Shown here: one piece after another, positions 35,264 to 43,829 of the stretch
Position numbering within the stretch: position 1 is the stretch's first letter
Layout: each line of letters begins with the position of its first letter
NCBI RefSeq assembly: GCF_023716665.1
Contig: NZ_CP071860.1
Span: 248,001 to 312,000, forward strand
DNA length: 64,000 nt
Reading direction: 5' to 3'
From: Vibrio sp. SCSIO 43135
GTDB taxonomy: Bacteria; Pseudomonadota; Gammaproteobacteria; Enterobacterales; Vibrionaceae
Made by a program: the position numbers and the translations under genes
Notes under the pieces: generated by a model
Database searches by the model: none
What the model was told of the DNA's origin: nothing
What the model saw: only the letters and a program-made list of their open reading frames with translations

Positions 35264-35632
35264 TCAGAAGTGAACTGCCTCAATTTTGTTTCCGTCCAAG
35301 TCTCTTACGAAGGCGGCATAGTATGTTTCGCCATACTCTGGGCGTAAGCCTGGCTTGCCTTCGCATTGCGCACCTTGCTCCATGGCTGCGTGATAAAAGC
35401 TATCTACTGCTTGTTGACTTGGAGCGTTGAACGCGATGTGTGTGCCATTGCCTGAGGTTGCAGGGTTCTCACAAGGATGGCCTACCCAAAACTCAAATTG
35501 TTCACCATAGGCAGCCGCAATATTTTCGATATGGTGAGAGCGTGCGATGGACAAGGTAGCCAGAACAGCGTCGTAGAATTGAATTGCCAAGGTTAGGTTT
35601 TGAGTACCAACGGAAACGTGGTTCAAGATCAT
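35264..35632 (-). CDS. VOC-family (glyoxalase/bleomycin resistance-like) protein
   Basis: A 122-residue vicinal-oxygen-chelate protein. NHVSVGTQNLTLAIQFYDAV at the start, GTHIAFNAPSQQAVDSFY in the middle and AFVRDLDGNKIEAVHF at the end mark the two beta-alpha-beta-beta-beta modules; His and Glu ligands are in NHVSV, GTHIAF and KIEAV. The start is the ATG at 35632 with GAGG upstream. It lies 32 bases upstream of the RidA gene in one direction, so a small detoxification operon is possible. Substrate unknown. Confidence 0.85.
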   Translation of the reverse strand: MILNHVSVGTQNLTLAIQFYDAVLATLSIARSHHIENIAAAYGEQFEFWVGHPCENPATSGNGTHIAFNAPSQQAVDSFYHAAMEQGAQCEGKPGLRPEYGETYYAAFVRDLDGNKIEAVHF

Positions 35633-35662
35633 TGAGGTATCCTCTTGATTAGGCAAGTTGGC

Positions 35663-35893
35663 TTATTCAGGGCAGTATTTAGAAAACATCACACAGCAAG
35701 TTAGAAAGAACGACAGGATGAGATTAATCTGCCACAAGCCATCGTTATAAAAAGACATCTGATTGTTGGACCAAACCCGTAGCGCCATATTAAACAGTTC
35801 ACCGTTGATACCTAGCACAAGCACTGATGCTAAGTAGTATTTGCAAAATTCGAGTGCTAAGCGTTTGGTGTGTATGAGGTAACCATCAAACAT
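35663..35893 (-). CDS. Small membrane protein, 76 aa, unknown
   Basis: Two hydrophobic stretches, LALEFCKYYLASVLVLGING and INLILSFFLTCCVMFSKYC, suggest two membrane helices with a short loop. ATG at 35893 follows AGGGAT at a good distance. It ends 30 bases before the VOC gene and may lead that operon. No family recognised. Confidence 0.65.
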   Translation of the reverse strand: MFDGYLIHTKRLALEFCKYYLASVLVLGINGELFNMALRVWSNNQMSFYNDGLWQINLILSFFLTCCVMFSKYCPE

Positions 35894-36074
35894 GTATCAA
35901 TCCCTGAGATTCATCGTTGATAATTGTTTCATAGTAACAAAGCGATTTGTGCAAAAAACGTTCGTCTGATTCAGATTGTTAGAGTGTCTTCACATTGAGT
36001 CAACGCGTTTCTTTTGCGTTGTAAAGCATGACTATCGCCCAGAAAATGCCCAAATGGCATTGAGGAAATATGGC

Positions 36075-36932
36075 TTATTTATCGGAAAAATATTGCCAAA
36101 TCTTCTTTGCTACTGGGCCCAAAGGCTGATTTTTTCTTTTAGCAACGTATATTGGCAGTTGCAGAGAACCAAGCGTTTCAAGGCATGTAAGCTGCTGATT
36201 TTCGATTTCCTTTTCAACCAAGTGGATGGGCATCCTTCCCCAGCCGAGCCCAGCGGTGATGAGTGTTTTTTTGGTGGTGAGGTCAGTGACAAACCACTTT
36301 AGTGCGTCATCGACAACGTGCGTGTCTGGCGCTTTGAGATCCGAAGATTTCATCACAATTTGAGGGTAGTGGGAGAGGTCGGCTTCGCTGACGCTCTCTA
36401 GTCTGCTTAATGGCATTTTATTTGATACCACCAACGGGACATCGATAGTTTCAATCAGCTGATAATCAATAGCTTTGTGCCGTGAAGGACTGCCATAGAT
36501 GGCGATATCAACGTCATCATCCAGTAATTTACGCTCGCCCGACGCTACCTCGATATCTAGGTGAATCGTTGTGGCTGGAAAGGTTGTTTTTAAGTCGAGC
36601 AAAAGGTCAGTGATTCTTTCTATTGGGAAGATTGAGCCTATTCCGAGCTTGAGCTCCGTCTCTTGCTCTCCTTTCATCTCTTTGACAAACGCTTCGAATT
36701 CATTGGCTTGCTTGAGTAGGCGGCGGATTTGAACAATCAACACTTTACCTTCAGCCGTCAGCTCTGGCCGATAAGTATCACGCGTAAAAATTTGGATGCC
36801 ATAGAAAGACTCCACTTGCTTCACAGAATAGGAAACAGCGGATCGGACTTTATGAAGTTTCTCGCTGGCTTTCTGGAAACTGCCTTCCGTACAGATAGTT
36901 TCCACAACCAACAGGTGCTCTAAATTTGTCAT
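36075..36932 (-). CDS. LysR-family regulator
   Basis: A 285-residue LysR protein with helix-turn-helix at 1-60 (LLVVETICTEGSFQKASEKL, then RSAVSYSVKQVE and IQIFTRDTYRPELT). The ATG at 36932 is chosen; the frame opens two codons earlier only at TTG. It is divergent from the haloalkane-dehalogenase-like gene; a 7-7-7 inverted repeat covers its own start codon. It probably controls that hydrolase/SDR operon and itself. Confidence 0.88.
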   Translation of the reverse strand: MTNLEHLLVVETICTEGSFQKASEKLHKVRSAVSYSVKQVESFYGIQIFTRDTYRPELTAEGKVLIVQIRRLLKQANEFEAFVKEMKGEQETELKLGIGSIFPIERITDLLLDLKTTFPATTIHLDIEVASGERKLLDDDVDIAIYGSPSRHKAIDYQLIETIDVPLVVSNKMPLSRLESVSEADLSHYPQIVMKSSDLKAPDTHVVDDALKWFVTDLTTKKTLITAGLGWGRMPIHLVEKEIENQQLTCLETLGSLQLPIYVAKRKNQPLGPVAKKIWQYFSDK

Positions 36933-36951
36933 GGTCAAATAATATGACCAT
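36931..36951. promoter_or_regulatory. Inverted repeat overlapping LysR start codon
   Basis: ATGGTCA-N7-TGACCAT; the left arm includes the complement region of the LysR ATG. Candidate autoregulatory and divergent-operon operator. Confidence 0.5.
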
Positions 36952-37035
36952 TTTGTGCAAAATTCTATGCTTTTTATTGACCGTCAGCTTGCCTAAAGTG
37001 TGTCTAAGCCAATCAAACAGCACGGAGGTAGAGCC

Positions 37036-38025
37036 ATGAATAGCTTAACTCATTCATTGAAACCGAAGACGATACGTACACCCGACAGTGCATTCGAACA
37101 TTTAACAGATTATCCATTTCAGCCTAATTATGTGTCGGTTGATGGCATGCGTATGCACTATGTCGACGAAGGAAAATCGAACGCCAAAGTGATATTCCTA
37201 TTTCATGGCCAACCATCGTGGAGCTATTTGTACCGACATATGATCCCCGAGTTGGTTTCGGCAGGTTATCGAGTGATTGCTCCGGACTTAATTGGTTTCG
37301 GAAAATCGGATAAGCCGCTTAGCTCCGACCTTCATACCTATGGCAATCATGTCGATTGGATGCACAGCTTTGTTAAGCAGTTGAACATTAAGCACGCTGC
37401 CGGATTTTTCCAAGACTGGGGAGGCATGATTGGCCTGCGAGTTTTGGCTCGCGAGCCGCACTGGCTAGATAGATTGGTGCTATCGAATACGGCACTGGCT
37501 GAGATGAAGGGCCTAGAGAAGTTTATGGTGCCGAAGGTACTCAAAGTCATGGCGGCCTTGGCGGGCAAACCAAGTATTGAAGACCTATCGTCCAAGATTA
37601 ACTATGGAAATTGGGCGGGTTACTTCCGTCATAGTGCGCCATTGGAAATTGGCAAGGTGATCCAAGCCTTAACGACTCGCCAACTGTCGAACGATGACAT
37701 GAGCGGTTACGACGCGCCGTTTCCATCGGTCGAATATGCAGCTGGGCCGAAAAAGATGGCGGAGATAGTGGCCTCTGAACTGGACCAAGTGAATGCTGAT
37801 TGGCAACGCTTAAAACAATGGCCTAAGCCGGTGCTGACTTTATTTAGCGACAGTGATCCTTTTCTCGCAGGGCGAGGGTACGACATCCATTTCCAAACCA
37901 ACTTCACTGGAGCGAAAGGGCAGCCGCATCATACGGTGAATGACGCCTCCCATTTTCTTCAAGAAGATCAACCGAAACAGCTCGCGCAGTTGACCCAAGA
38001 GTGGTTGGCGCAAACCCAATATTAA
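37036..38025 (+). CDS. Alpha/beta hydrolase, haloalkane dehalogenase-like
   Basis: A 329-residue alpha/beta hydrolase. Features of haloalkane dehalogenases: the oxyanion/halide motif FHGQPSWSYLYR, the PDLIGFGKSDKP strand-helix, the nucleophile Asp in FFQDWGGMIGL, a cap domain, and the catalytic His in VNDASHFLQEDQP, with an acidic residue in LFSDSDPF. The FHGQPSW Trp fits halide binding. Epoxide hydrolase is the main alternative. The ATG at 37036 follows CGGAGGTAGAG; 37000 would add twelve residues. Operon with the downstream SDR-like gene, 12 bases apart. Confidence 0.82.
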   Translation: MNSLTHSLKPKTIRTPDSAFEHLTDYPFQPNYVSVDGMRMHYVDEGKSNAKVIFLFHGQPSWSYLYRHMIPELVSAGYRVIAPDLIGFGKSDKPLSSDLHTYGNHVDWMHSFVKQLNIKHAAGFFQDWGGMIGLRVLAREPHWLDRLVLSNTALAEMKGLEKFMVPKVLKVMAALAGKPSIEDLSSKINYGNWAGYFRHSAPLEIGKVIQALTTRQLSNDDMSGYDAPFPSVEYAAGPKKMAEIVASELDQVNADWQRLKQWPKPVLTLFSDSDPFLAGRGYDIHFQTNFTGAKGQPHHTVNDASHFLQEDQPKQLAQLTQEWLAQTQY

Positions 38026-38037
38026 CGAGGAAAAAAA

Positions 38038-38646
38038 ATGAAAGTAGTAGCAATTGGTGCCAATGGTGTGATTGGCAAAGCGGTGGTTGATAACCTACAA
38101 CAGCAGCATGAAGTGATCAGTGTTGGGTACAGCCAAGGCGAGTTCCGTGTCGATATAGAAGATAAGCAGTCTATTGAACGTTTGTTTGAGCAAGTAGGAA
38201 AGGTTGACGCCATCATTAGCATGGCGGGCAACGGAGAAATGGGAACCTTGCAACAAACGGATGATGCTGGGTATCAAACGGTGCTTAACAACAAGGTAAT
38301 GGGACAAGTGAATGTTGCACGAGTTGGTTTGAATTACTTAAATCACGGTGGCTCAATTACGTTAACATCGGGAGCTGCTGCAGATCATCCGATGCCTGGT
38401 GTGGTAGCGATTTCAATGGGTACCGCTGCTGTAAATGCTTTTGTTCGCAGCGCTGCGCTGGACATGACTAACGAACAGCGGTTGAATGCGGTCAGCCCAA
38501 GCATGGTCAAAGAAACGATGGAATCGTGGGGAATGGATAGCAGCACGGGGATCGCCGCTAAGGATGTGGCATCGTATTACGCTGCGGCGGTGAGCAAGGA
38601 TCTAAATGGTCAGGTACTACAAGCTCAAGGTGGTAGCTACCAGTAG
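38038..38646 (+). CDS. SDR-like protein lacking the catalytic Tyr
   Basis: A 202-residue Rossmann-fold short-chain dehydrogenase relative. The nucleotide motif is VAIGANGVIGKAV; ISMAGNGEMG and SITLTSGAAADHPMPG follow. Where a YxxxK motif is expected the sequence reads VVAISMGTAAVNAFVRSAA with no Tyr or Lys, so classic SDR chemistry is doubtful, although this subfamily of about 200 residues is widespread. It is translated just after the hydrolase (AACGAGG upstream), suggesting a joint pathway step or NAD(P)H sensing. Confidence 0.85.
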   Translation: MKVVAIGANGVIGKAVVDNLQQQHEVISVGYSQGEFRVDIEDKQSIERLFEQVGKVDAIISMAGNGEMGTLQQTDDAGYQTVLNNKVMGQVNVARVGLNYLNHGGSITLTSGAAADHPMPGVVAISMGTAAVNAFVRSAALDMTNEQRLNAVSPSMVKETMESWGMDSSTGIAAKDVASYYAAAVSKDLNGQVLQAQGGSYQ

Positions 38647-38690
38647 ATTGGACTTGGCTTTGCTTATTAACGAGTAGCGGCGAAAATAAA

Positions 38691-38714
38691 AATGCCCCGA
38701 TCTAACGGGGCATT
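38691..38714. terminator. Bidirectional terminator between SDR-like gene and dsbA-like gene
   Basis: A 9-bp stem AATGCCCCG/CGGGGCATT with a 6-base loop; AAAATAAA precedes it (T-rich on the minus strand) and TATT follows. Confidence 0.8.
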
Positions 38715-38746
38715 ATTGAGCTTAACTGTATCGCCTAAAACAGTGG

Positions 38747-39346
38747 TTACAGTGTCAGCAAGTAGTTCACCAGTTGGTTGTACTCTTCGATACTGCGAAT
38801 GTTGTCCGGCTTTACAATGTACTTGTTGTTAACCAAAACACCAGGAACGCCTGTTAGAGTGCTTGCTTGGAACTTCTTATCGAAGCGTTTTTGCATCGAA
38901 TCGACAGCGAAGCCGTTGTAAGCCGCGTCAAATTTCTTTGCATCAACGCCGTTATCGATGAATATCTGACGCAGAGCTTCTTCATTTTTTGGTGGTTGGC
39001 GCAGCTCATGAATCTGTCTGAACATGGCTGGAACCATCGTATCTTCCACTTTCAGAGCTACCATTGCTGCATACGATTTAGCCATTGGAACAGCCATGTT
39101 GCTGCCCATGAAAGCGACGTGTACTTTTTCGAATCGTGCGTTGTCCGGTAGAGCTGGCTTCAGGTTTTCAACGACACCTTCAAACTTGTAGCAGTGAGGG
39201 CAGTAGAACGAGAAGTACTCTGTGACAACAGGCTTAGATGCCTTCTCTACATCCAATACTTGGTAGTGTGTCCCTTCTTCAAATTGCGCTGCAGCAACAG
39301 ATGCACTCATTAGCAGTGCGGTAAATAGAGCAAAAAGCTTTTTCAT
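38747..39346 (-). CDS. dsbA: Thiol:disulfide interchange protein, DsbA family
   Basis: A 199-residue periplasmic oxidase. Signal peptide ([19 protein letters not shown]), then [10 protein letters not shown], the thioredoxin active site [10 protein letters not shown] and the cis-Pro loop TGVPGVLVN. The CPHC motif and length match DsbA closely. It introduces disulfides in exported proteins and is re-oxidised by DsbB, which is not in the window. It stands alone. Vibrios may have more than one DsbA, so this could be a paralog. Confidence 0.9.
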   Translation of the reverse strand: MKKLFALFTALLMSASVAAAQFEEGTHYQVLDVEKASKPVVTEYFSFYCPHCYKFEGVVENLKPALPDNARFEKVHVAFMGSNMAVPMAKSYAAMVALKVEDTMVPAMFRQIHELRQPPKNEEALRQIFIDNGVDAKKFDAAYNGFAVDSMQKRFDKKFQASTLTGVPGVLVNNKYIVKPDNIRSIEEYNQLVNYLLTL

Positions 39347-39429
39347 AATTGAATAATTCCATAAATTTTATGTACAACAGTATAGGCCTAATGAAATAAG
39401 CCAAGTTAAGTTCGATTATTTGAATGGAA

Positions 39430-39789
39430 TTAAACGATTGGAGGCCGGTAAAGCCCTTGGGCTATCAGTACCGGTTTAATTGCGCAATCGGGTGGAATTG
39501 GGGCTAGAGAAAAATCTTGATAAGCCAGTTCAGATAAAGCGCGATGGCTCGGCATTTTGAGTATGCAGGTGGAACTGCAACTTTGATGGTTTTTCACACC
39601 ATGGTCACTCGAGCCGTGTTGCTCGTCAGGGCAATTGGCCGCAACATCAACGTTTTGTTGGCTTTCTGACTGGGTGTGAAGAGCTCGCAAGGCTTCACCA
39701 CTGGCTTTGGCTTCAACAAATAGGCTAGTTGAAAGCATCGCAAACAGAGTGAATGTCGTAATCCAAATTGTCTTTAACACGTTTGGCAT
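39430..39789 (-). CDS. Exported Cys/His-rich small protein, unknown
   Basis: A 119-residue protein with an N-terminal hydrophobic signal or anchor (LKTIWITTFTLFAMLSTSLF) and a polar part rich in His and Cys: CPDEQHGSSDHGVKNHQSC followed by SSTC. The arrangement suggests metal binding (perhaps copper or zinc) but no family is recognised. AAGG lies upstream of the ATG at 39789. It is between dsbA and the acyl-CoA ligase on the same strand; its disulfides could depend on DsbA. Confidence 0.6.
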   Translation of the reverse strand: MPNVLKTIWITTFTLFAMLSTSLFVEAKASGEALRALHTQSESQQNVDVAANCPDEQHGSSDHGVKNHQSCSSTCILKMPSHRALSELAYQDFSLAPIPPDCAIKPVLIAQGLYRPPIV

Positions 39790-39912
39790 GACGCAACCTT
39801 ATCGAGGTGAACAGCAAGCATACCCAAATTGCCCTTACCGACGCCAATAATTTTTACAGTTTTGTCGATTTGCACCCTACCGGTTCAGGAAATCCTGACG
39901 ATGAACATGAAA

Positions 39913-39935
39913 AAGGCCAGAGCATGTCTGGCCTT
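39913..39935 (-). terminator. Terminator of acyl-CoA ligase gene
   Basis: A 9-bp stem AAGGCCAGA/TCTGGCCTT with a 5-base loop; on the minus strand TTTTTC follows. Confidence 0.85.
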
Positions 39936-39960
39936 AATAGTTATCAGCAGTGACTGCGCG

Positions 39961-41517
39961 TTAGTCTGCTTTAGATTCGTGCTCAGATTTTAGCTCTCGT
40001 TTGAGGATCTTTCCGGTTGCACTCATAGGGAGTTTATCCATCACCTGAACATAGCGAGGGTATTTATAAGCGGCACACTGTTCTTGCCCCCATTGTTGCA
40101 GTTGCTTGCTGTCGATTTGTGCATCTGGTTTTAGCACGACAAAGGCCTTAATCTCTTCACCGTAGTGTTCGTCTGGAATGCCGACTACCGCAACCATGGC
40201 AACATCTGGGTGAGTCATAAAGGTTTCTTCGATTTCACGTGGGTAAACATTAAATCCACCGCGAATGATCATTTCTTTTAAGCGATCTGCAATGTACAAG
40301 TGGCCTGCTTCGTCGAAATAGCCAATATCCCCAGTGTGGAACCAACCGTTTCGAATGGCTGCTTCGGTTTCTTCGGGACGGTTCAAATAGCCTTTCATAA
40401 CATTGTGGCCACGAATAGTAATCTCACCTTTCTCTCCTTGAGCTACTGGGTTGCCATCAAGGTCAACGACTTGAATCTCGACTCCTAGAATTGGTAATCC
40501 AACAGAGCCTGGGCGACGAGAATGCTGGTAATTAAAACTTGCCACAGGGCTGGTTTCAGAAAGGCCATACCCTTCCAAAATAGCGACGTTAAAACGTTGC
40601 TCGAACTCTTTTATGACCTGATGGTTGAGCGATGCGCCGCCACTAATAGCAAGGCGTAGTGAACTGATATCTGCCTCGGTTTGTGTTGCCAGAAGTGCGA
40701 TATACATAGTTGGTACACCCGCAAATAGCGTCACTTTGTACTTATCGATAAGGCTCAGTACCCCATCTGGAGTGAACTGAGGTACCAAAACCATAGTGGC
40801 GCCGCTAACGACAGCTGCATTCATGTGAACCGTTTGGCCAAAAGAGTGGAATAAAGGGAGAGTGATGATGTGAACATCATCGAAAGTGGCCGACATTAAA
40901 TCGTTCGACACCAACGCATTGGTGAGCATATTGCTGTGAGTCAGTTCTGCTCCTTTTGGCAGGCCTGTAGTCCCAGAGGTATACAAAATGACGGCCGTGT
41001 CGTCACTTTGGGTATTCGCGGCTTGTGCAATAGGCTCAGCGGTGGCGATCAATGCACTGAGCGTAGGAAACCCTTGATGCTCAAGGGCGGTTTGATCTGC
41101 CGTAAGAATACAAAGTTGTTTGCAGCTGTCTACTTGCTTAAACGCCTCAATCGCTTCTGTTGCCATTGGTAGTTGTGATGTGCCTTCAAAGCAGAAATAG
41201 AACTTCGCATCCGCGTCTTTTAAGTGGTAAGCGATCTCGCGACTCTTAAGTAACACGTTAAGTGGAACTACACATGCGCCCGCTTTAAGGATGCCGAAAT
41301 AGACCAGCGGGAAGTATGGAATGTTGAAGCAGCTTAACGCCACTTTATCGCCTTTTTCTACCCCTTGCTCAATAAGAGCGCTGGCGATCTTGCTGGAGAT
41401 GTCGTTGAACTCCTGGTAGCTGAGTTCAACATCACCGCAAATGATCGCGGTTTTATCTGGAGAGCAGGTTGCACTGCGTTGTAAAGCCGTTGCTAGATTT
41501 ATCATAGTCTTATCCAT
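39961..41517 (-). CDS. AMP-forming acyl-CoA ligase
   Basis: A 518-residue ANL-superfamily enzyme. Motif A3 is ILYTSGTTGLPKGAELTH, A5 is EGYGLSETSP, A7 is WFHTGDIGYFDE, A8 is LKEMIIRGGFNVYPREIE and the A10 Lys is in MSATGKILKREL. It activates a fatty or aromatic acid to the acyl-AMP and then CoA thioester; closest in style to long/medium-chain acyl-CoA synthetases used by FadD-like genes. Starts at 41517 or 41505 are both plausible; the second has better ribosome-site spacing. It is single; substrate unknown. Confidence 0.9.
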   Translation of the reverse strand: MDKTMINLATALQRSATCSPDKTAIICGDVELSYQEFNDISSKIASALIEQGVEKGDKVALSCFNIPYFPLVYFGILKAGACVVPLNVLLKSREIAYHLKDADAKFYFCFEGTSQLPMATEAIEAFKQVDSCKQLCILTADQTALEHQGFPTLSALIATAEPIAQAANTQSDDTAVILYTSGTTGLPKGAELTHSNMLTNALVSNDLMSATFDDVHIITLPLFHSFGQTVHMNAAVVSGATMVLVPQFTPDGVLSLIDKYKVTLFAGVPTMYIALLATQTEADISSLRLAISGGASLNHQVIKEFEQRFNVAILEGYGLSETSPVASFNYQHSRRPGSVGLPILGVEIQVVDLDGNPVAQGEKGEITIRGHNVMKGYLNRPEETEAAIRNGWFHTGDIGYFDEAGHLYIADRLKEMIIRGGFNVYPREIEETFMTHPDVAMVAVVGIPDEHYGEEIKAFVVLKPDAQIDSKQLQQWGQEQCAAYKYPRYVQVMDKLPMSATGKILKRELKSEHESKAD

Positions 41518-41755
41518 TGCCTTAGTTATCGAACCGATTATTGCATCGCCTAATGTAAATAAAATGTTATCAATATCGGGTTTTTTACTTCGTAAAAGCG
41601 CGGTTGTGTTTCAATTCGTTAATGTGTGATAAGTGTCATATTGAGTTATTTCTTTGGTGAATAATTAAGGCGCAGAATGGGGAATTCGCAACTACCTTTA
41701 AGGCAAGAAAGCTGCCGGTGGCAACACGAGCAAACGCAGGTGAAAGGGTAGAACA

Positions 41756-42475
41756 ATGAGTGAAAACAGCGAGTTTAAAAAACAAGTGGTGTCAGATGAA
41801 GATTGGCTAGCGGCAAGGCAGCGCCTACTAGAAAAAGAGAAACAATTTACTCAATTGAGGGATGAACTCAGTCAGCAGCGCCGAGACATGCCGTGGCGTA
41901 AAATTAACCAAGATTATCTTTTTGAAACCGAAGGCGGGACGAAATCACTTACCGAGCTGTTTGCTGGTAAAAGCCAACTCATTGTGTACCACTTTATGTT
42001 TGGCCCCGACTGGGAAGAAGGGTGTCCGAGTTGTTCCTTTTGGGCAGATAACTTCAATCCGATTGTGACGCATTTAAATCAGCGAGACATTCACTTGGTG
42101 GCCGTTTCTCGGGCGTCGTTAGACAAACTTCAGAACTACAGAAAACGTATGGGCTGGAGCTTTGATTGGGTCTCGTCTTTTTCTAATTCCTTTAACTCGG
42201 ACTTCAATGTCTCTTTTAGCCAACAGGAGATCGATTCTGGGCAAGCAGTTTACAACTACCGTCCCAGCCAGTTCCCTAGCTCGGAAGCTCCTGGGATAAG
42301 CGTGTTTGTGAAAAACGACCGTGGTGAGGTTTTCCATACGTACTCTTGTTATGCCCGAGGGTTAGACATGCTCAATGGCGCCTATCATTTGATGGACTTA
42401 GTGCCTAAAGGGCGAGACGAGCAAGATCTCCCTTACACCATGGCTTGGGTTAAAAGGCACGACTGCTACGATTAA
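41756..42475 (+). CDS. DUF899 thioredoxin-fold protein
   Basis: A 239-residue DUF899 protein. The N-terminus is an acidic/basic helix (WLAARQRLLEKEKQFTQLRD) with RRDMPW; the thioredoxin-like core has LIVYHFMFGPDWEEGCPSCSFWADN with a CxxC, VAVSRASLDKLQNY, and the family end VFHTYSCYARGLDML plus a DLVPKGRDE tail. Likely cytoplasmic redox or dithiol-disulfide function; the biochemical role is unknown. It precedes a glutathione peroxidase/OhrR pair in the same direction. Confidence 0.88.
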   Translation: MSENSEFKKQVVSDEDWLAARQRLLEKEKQFTQLRDELSQQRRDMPWRKINQDYLFETEGGTKSLTELFAGKSQLIVYHFMFGPDWEEGCPSCSFWADNFNPIVTHLNQRDIHLVAVSRASLDKLQNYRKRMGWSFDWVSSFSNSFNSDFNVSFSQQEIDSGQAVYNYRPSQFPSSEAPGISVFVKNDRGEVFHTYSCYARGLDMLNGAYHLMDLVPKGRDEQDLPYTMAWVKRHDCYD

Positions 42476-42568
42476 GCGACATTTGGAATTACTTCAATTT
42501 TTGAACTATCGTTGTGGAATTATATCGTGCGCGATATATTTTGCTCAAGCCGATACAGGAGCAGAACA

Positions 42569-43051
42569 ATGAGCGAATTTCACCAACTATCAATGACGAC
42601 GTTACAAGGCCAACCTCTAGATTTTTCCCAGTTTGAAGGCAAAGCTGTGCTGGTCGTGAACACCGCAAGTCAATGCGGCCTAACCCCTCAATACGAAGGT
42701 TTGCAAAAGCTTCATCAACAATATTCTGAACAAGGCTTGGTCATTTTAGGTTGCCCTTGTAATCAGTTTGGAAACCAAGAACCGGGCAGCGCTAGTGAGA
42801 TCCAAGGTGGATGCCTAATTAACTATGGTGTGGATTTTACTATTAGTGAAAAAATCGAAGTGAACGGAGAGGGTAGCCACCCGGTGTTTAAGTATCTAAA
42901 ACAGCAACTTCCAGGTGTTTTGGGTAGCCGAATCAAATGGAACTTCACTAAGTTTCTGATTGGTAAAGATGGCCAGCCGATCAAACGCTTCGCACCAACC
43001 ACCAAACCAGACGCGCTAGAGAAACATATTCAAAAAGCGTTAGCGAAATAG
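42569..43051 (+). CDS. Glutathione peroxidase
   Basis: A 160-residue Gpx with the catalytic Cys in VVNTASQCGLTPQY, the Gln in CNQFGNQEP and the Trp/Asn in IKWNFTKFLIG. It reduces hydroperoxides using glutathione or thioredoxin. ATG at 42569 follows CAGGAGCAGAAC. The OhrR-type regulator gene follows with one base between, so peroxides probably induce both. Peroxidatic Cys, not selenocysteine. Confidence 0.92.
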   Translation: MSEFHQLSMTTLQGQPLDFSQFEGKAVLVVNTASQCGLTPQYEGLQKLHQQYSEQGLVILGCPCNQFGNQEPGSASEIQGGCLINYGVDFTISEKIEVNGEGSHPVFKYLKQQLPGVLGSRIKWNFTKFLIGKDGQPIKRFAPTTKPDALEKHIQKALAK

Positions 43052-43052
43052 C

Positions 43053-43502
43053 ATGGCAAAAATGACTTTTAAAGGAGAGGAGCATCAGAAGTTGGAAAAC
43101 CAGCTGTGCTTTCCCCTTTATGCTGCATCTCGCTTGGTGACTCGCTTATATCAGCCTTTGCTCGACCGACATCGACTGACGTACCCGCAATACATCATCT
43201 TGCTTATATTGTGGCAGCAAGATGGAATCACTGTGGGAGAGATTGGTAAACAAGCGCTACTGAACAGTAATACCCTGACGCCAATTCTAAAGCGGATGGA
43301 ACAATCTGAGCTCATCTCCCGCCGACGAGATGAAGATGATGAGCGCAAGATGCTTATCCACCTCACCGCGCAAGGCGGGCAACTGCAGCAAGAGCTCTCT
43401 TGTTTACCTAGTCAACTGATTGAAAATGTTGATTACGATGTAGAGAAAGCCGAGCAGCTCAAAGCGCTGCTGCACGAATTGATAGACACTTTGGAGCGTT
43501 AA
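43053..43502 (+). CDS. MarR-family regulator, OhrR-like
   Basis: A 149-residue MarR protein. LENQLCFPLYAASRLVTRLY carries the single reactive Cys near residue 19 that in OhrR is oxidised by organic peroxides; the wing-helix motif is QYIILLILWQQDGITVGEIG, LNSNTLTPILKRME and RRRDEDDERKMLIHLT. Adjacent to the glutathione peroxidase, it likely represses that operon. No ohr gene is in the window. Confidence 0.9.
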   Translation: MAKMTFKGEEHQKLENQLCFPLYAASRLVTRLYQPLLDRHRLTYPQYIILLILWQQDGITVGEIGKQALLNSNTLTPILKRMEQSELISRRRDEDDERKMLIHLTAQGGQLQQELSCLPSQLIENVDYDVEKAEQLKALLHELIDTLER

Positions 43503-43526
43503 TCGTCACAACTTTCCAAAACAAAG

Positions 43527-43558
43527 CAAGTGCCTACGACATAAGCCGTAGGCACTTG
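43527..43558. terminator. Terminator between ohrR-like gene and small convergent gene
   Basis: A 12-bp stem CAAGTGCCTACG/CGTAGGCACTTG with an 8-base loop; the minus-strand side runs into CTTTGTTTTGG. Probably bidirectional. Confidence 0.8.
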
Positions 43559-43569
43559 TAGGTTTATGC

Positions 43570-43827
43570 TTAGCAATTGGTAGCGTTTTTGGTCAGCCTT
43601 GCCAGTTGTGCTGCCGCTTTTTCATTTGCAGCGTTGCTGTGTTGTAAAGTCAGCCCCTCTTGTTTCACTTGGATGTAAAAGCCTGATTTTTGCTCGATCA
43701 GTTGTAGAGCTCTAGAAAGGTTTCTCACTTGTCTTCGCGCAGGCTGGCTGTGGAGCAGAAAACAAGCCGTAAAACCAAGTGCAATTCCTGATATGAATAA
43801 CATGTTGGAGTTCTCCATTGTCACCAT
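43570..43827 (-). CDS. Small single-helix membrane protein, 85 aa, unknown
   Basis: One N-terminal hydrophobic segment (LFISGIALGFTACFLLH) followed by a basic/polar tail with ARRQVRNLSRALQLIEQ. ATGs at 43827 and 43818 are possible; the second has GGTGAC upstream. It begins 2 bases after the serine hydrolase stop, so the two are coupled. No family recognised. Confidence 0.6.
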   Translation of the reverse strand: MVTMENSNMLFISGIALGFTACFLLHSQPARRQVRNLSRALQLIEQKSGFYIQVKQEGLTLQHSNAANEKAAAQLARLTKNATNC

Positions 43828-43829
43828 AA

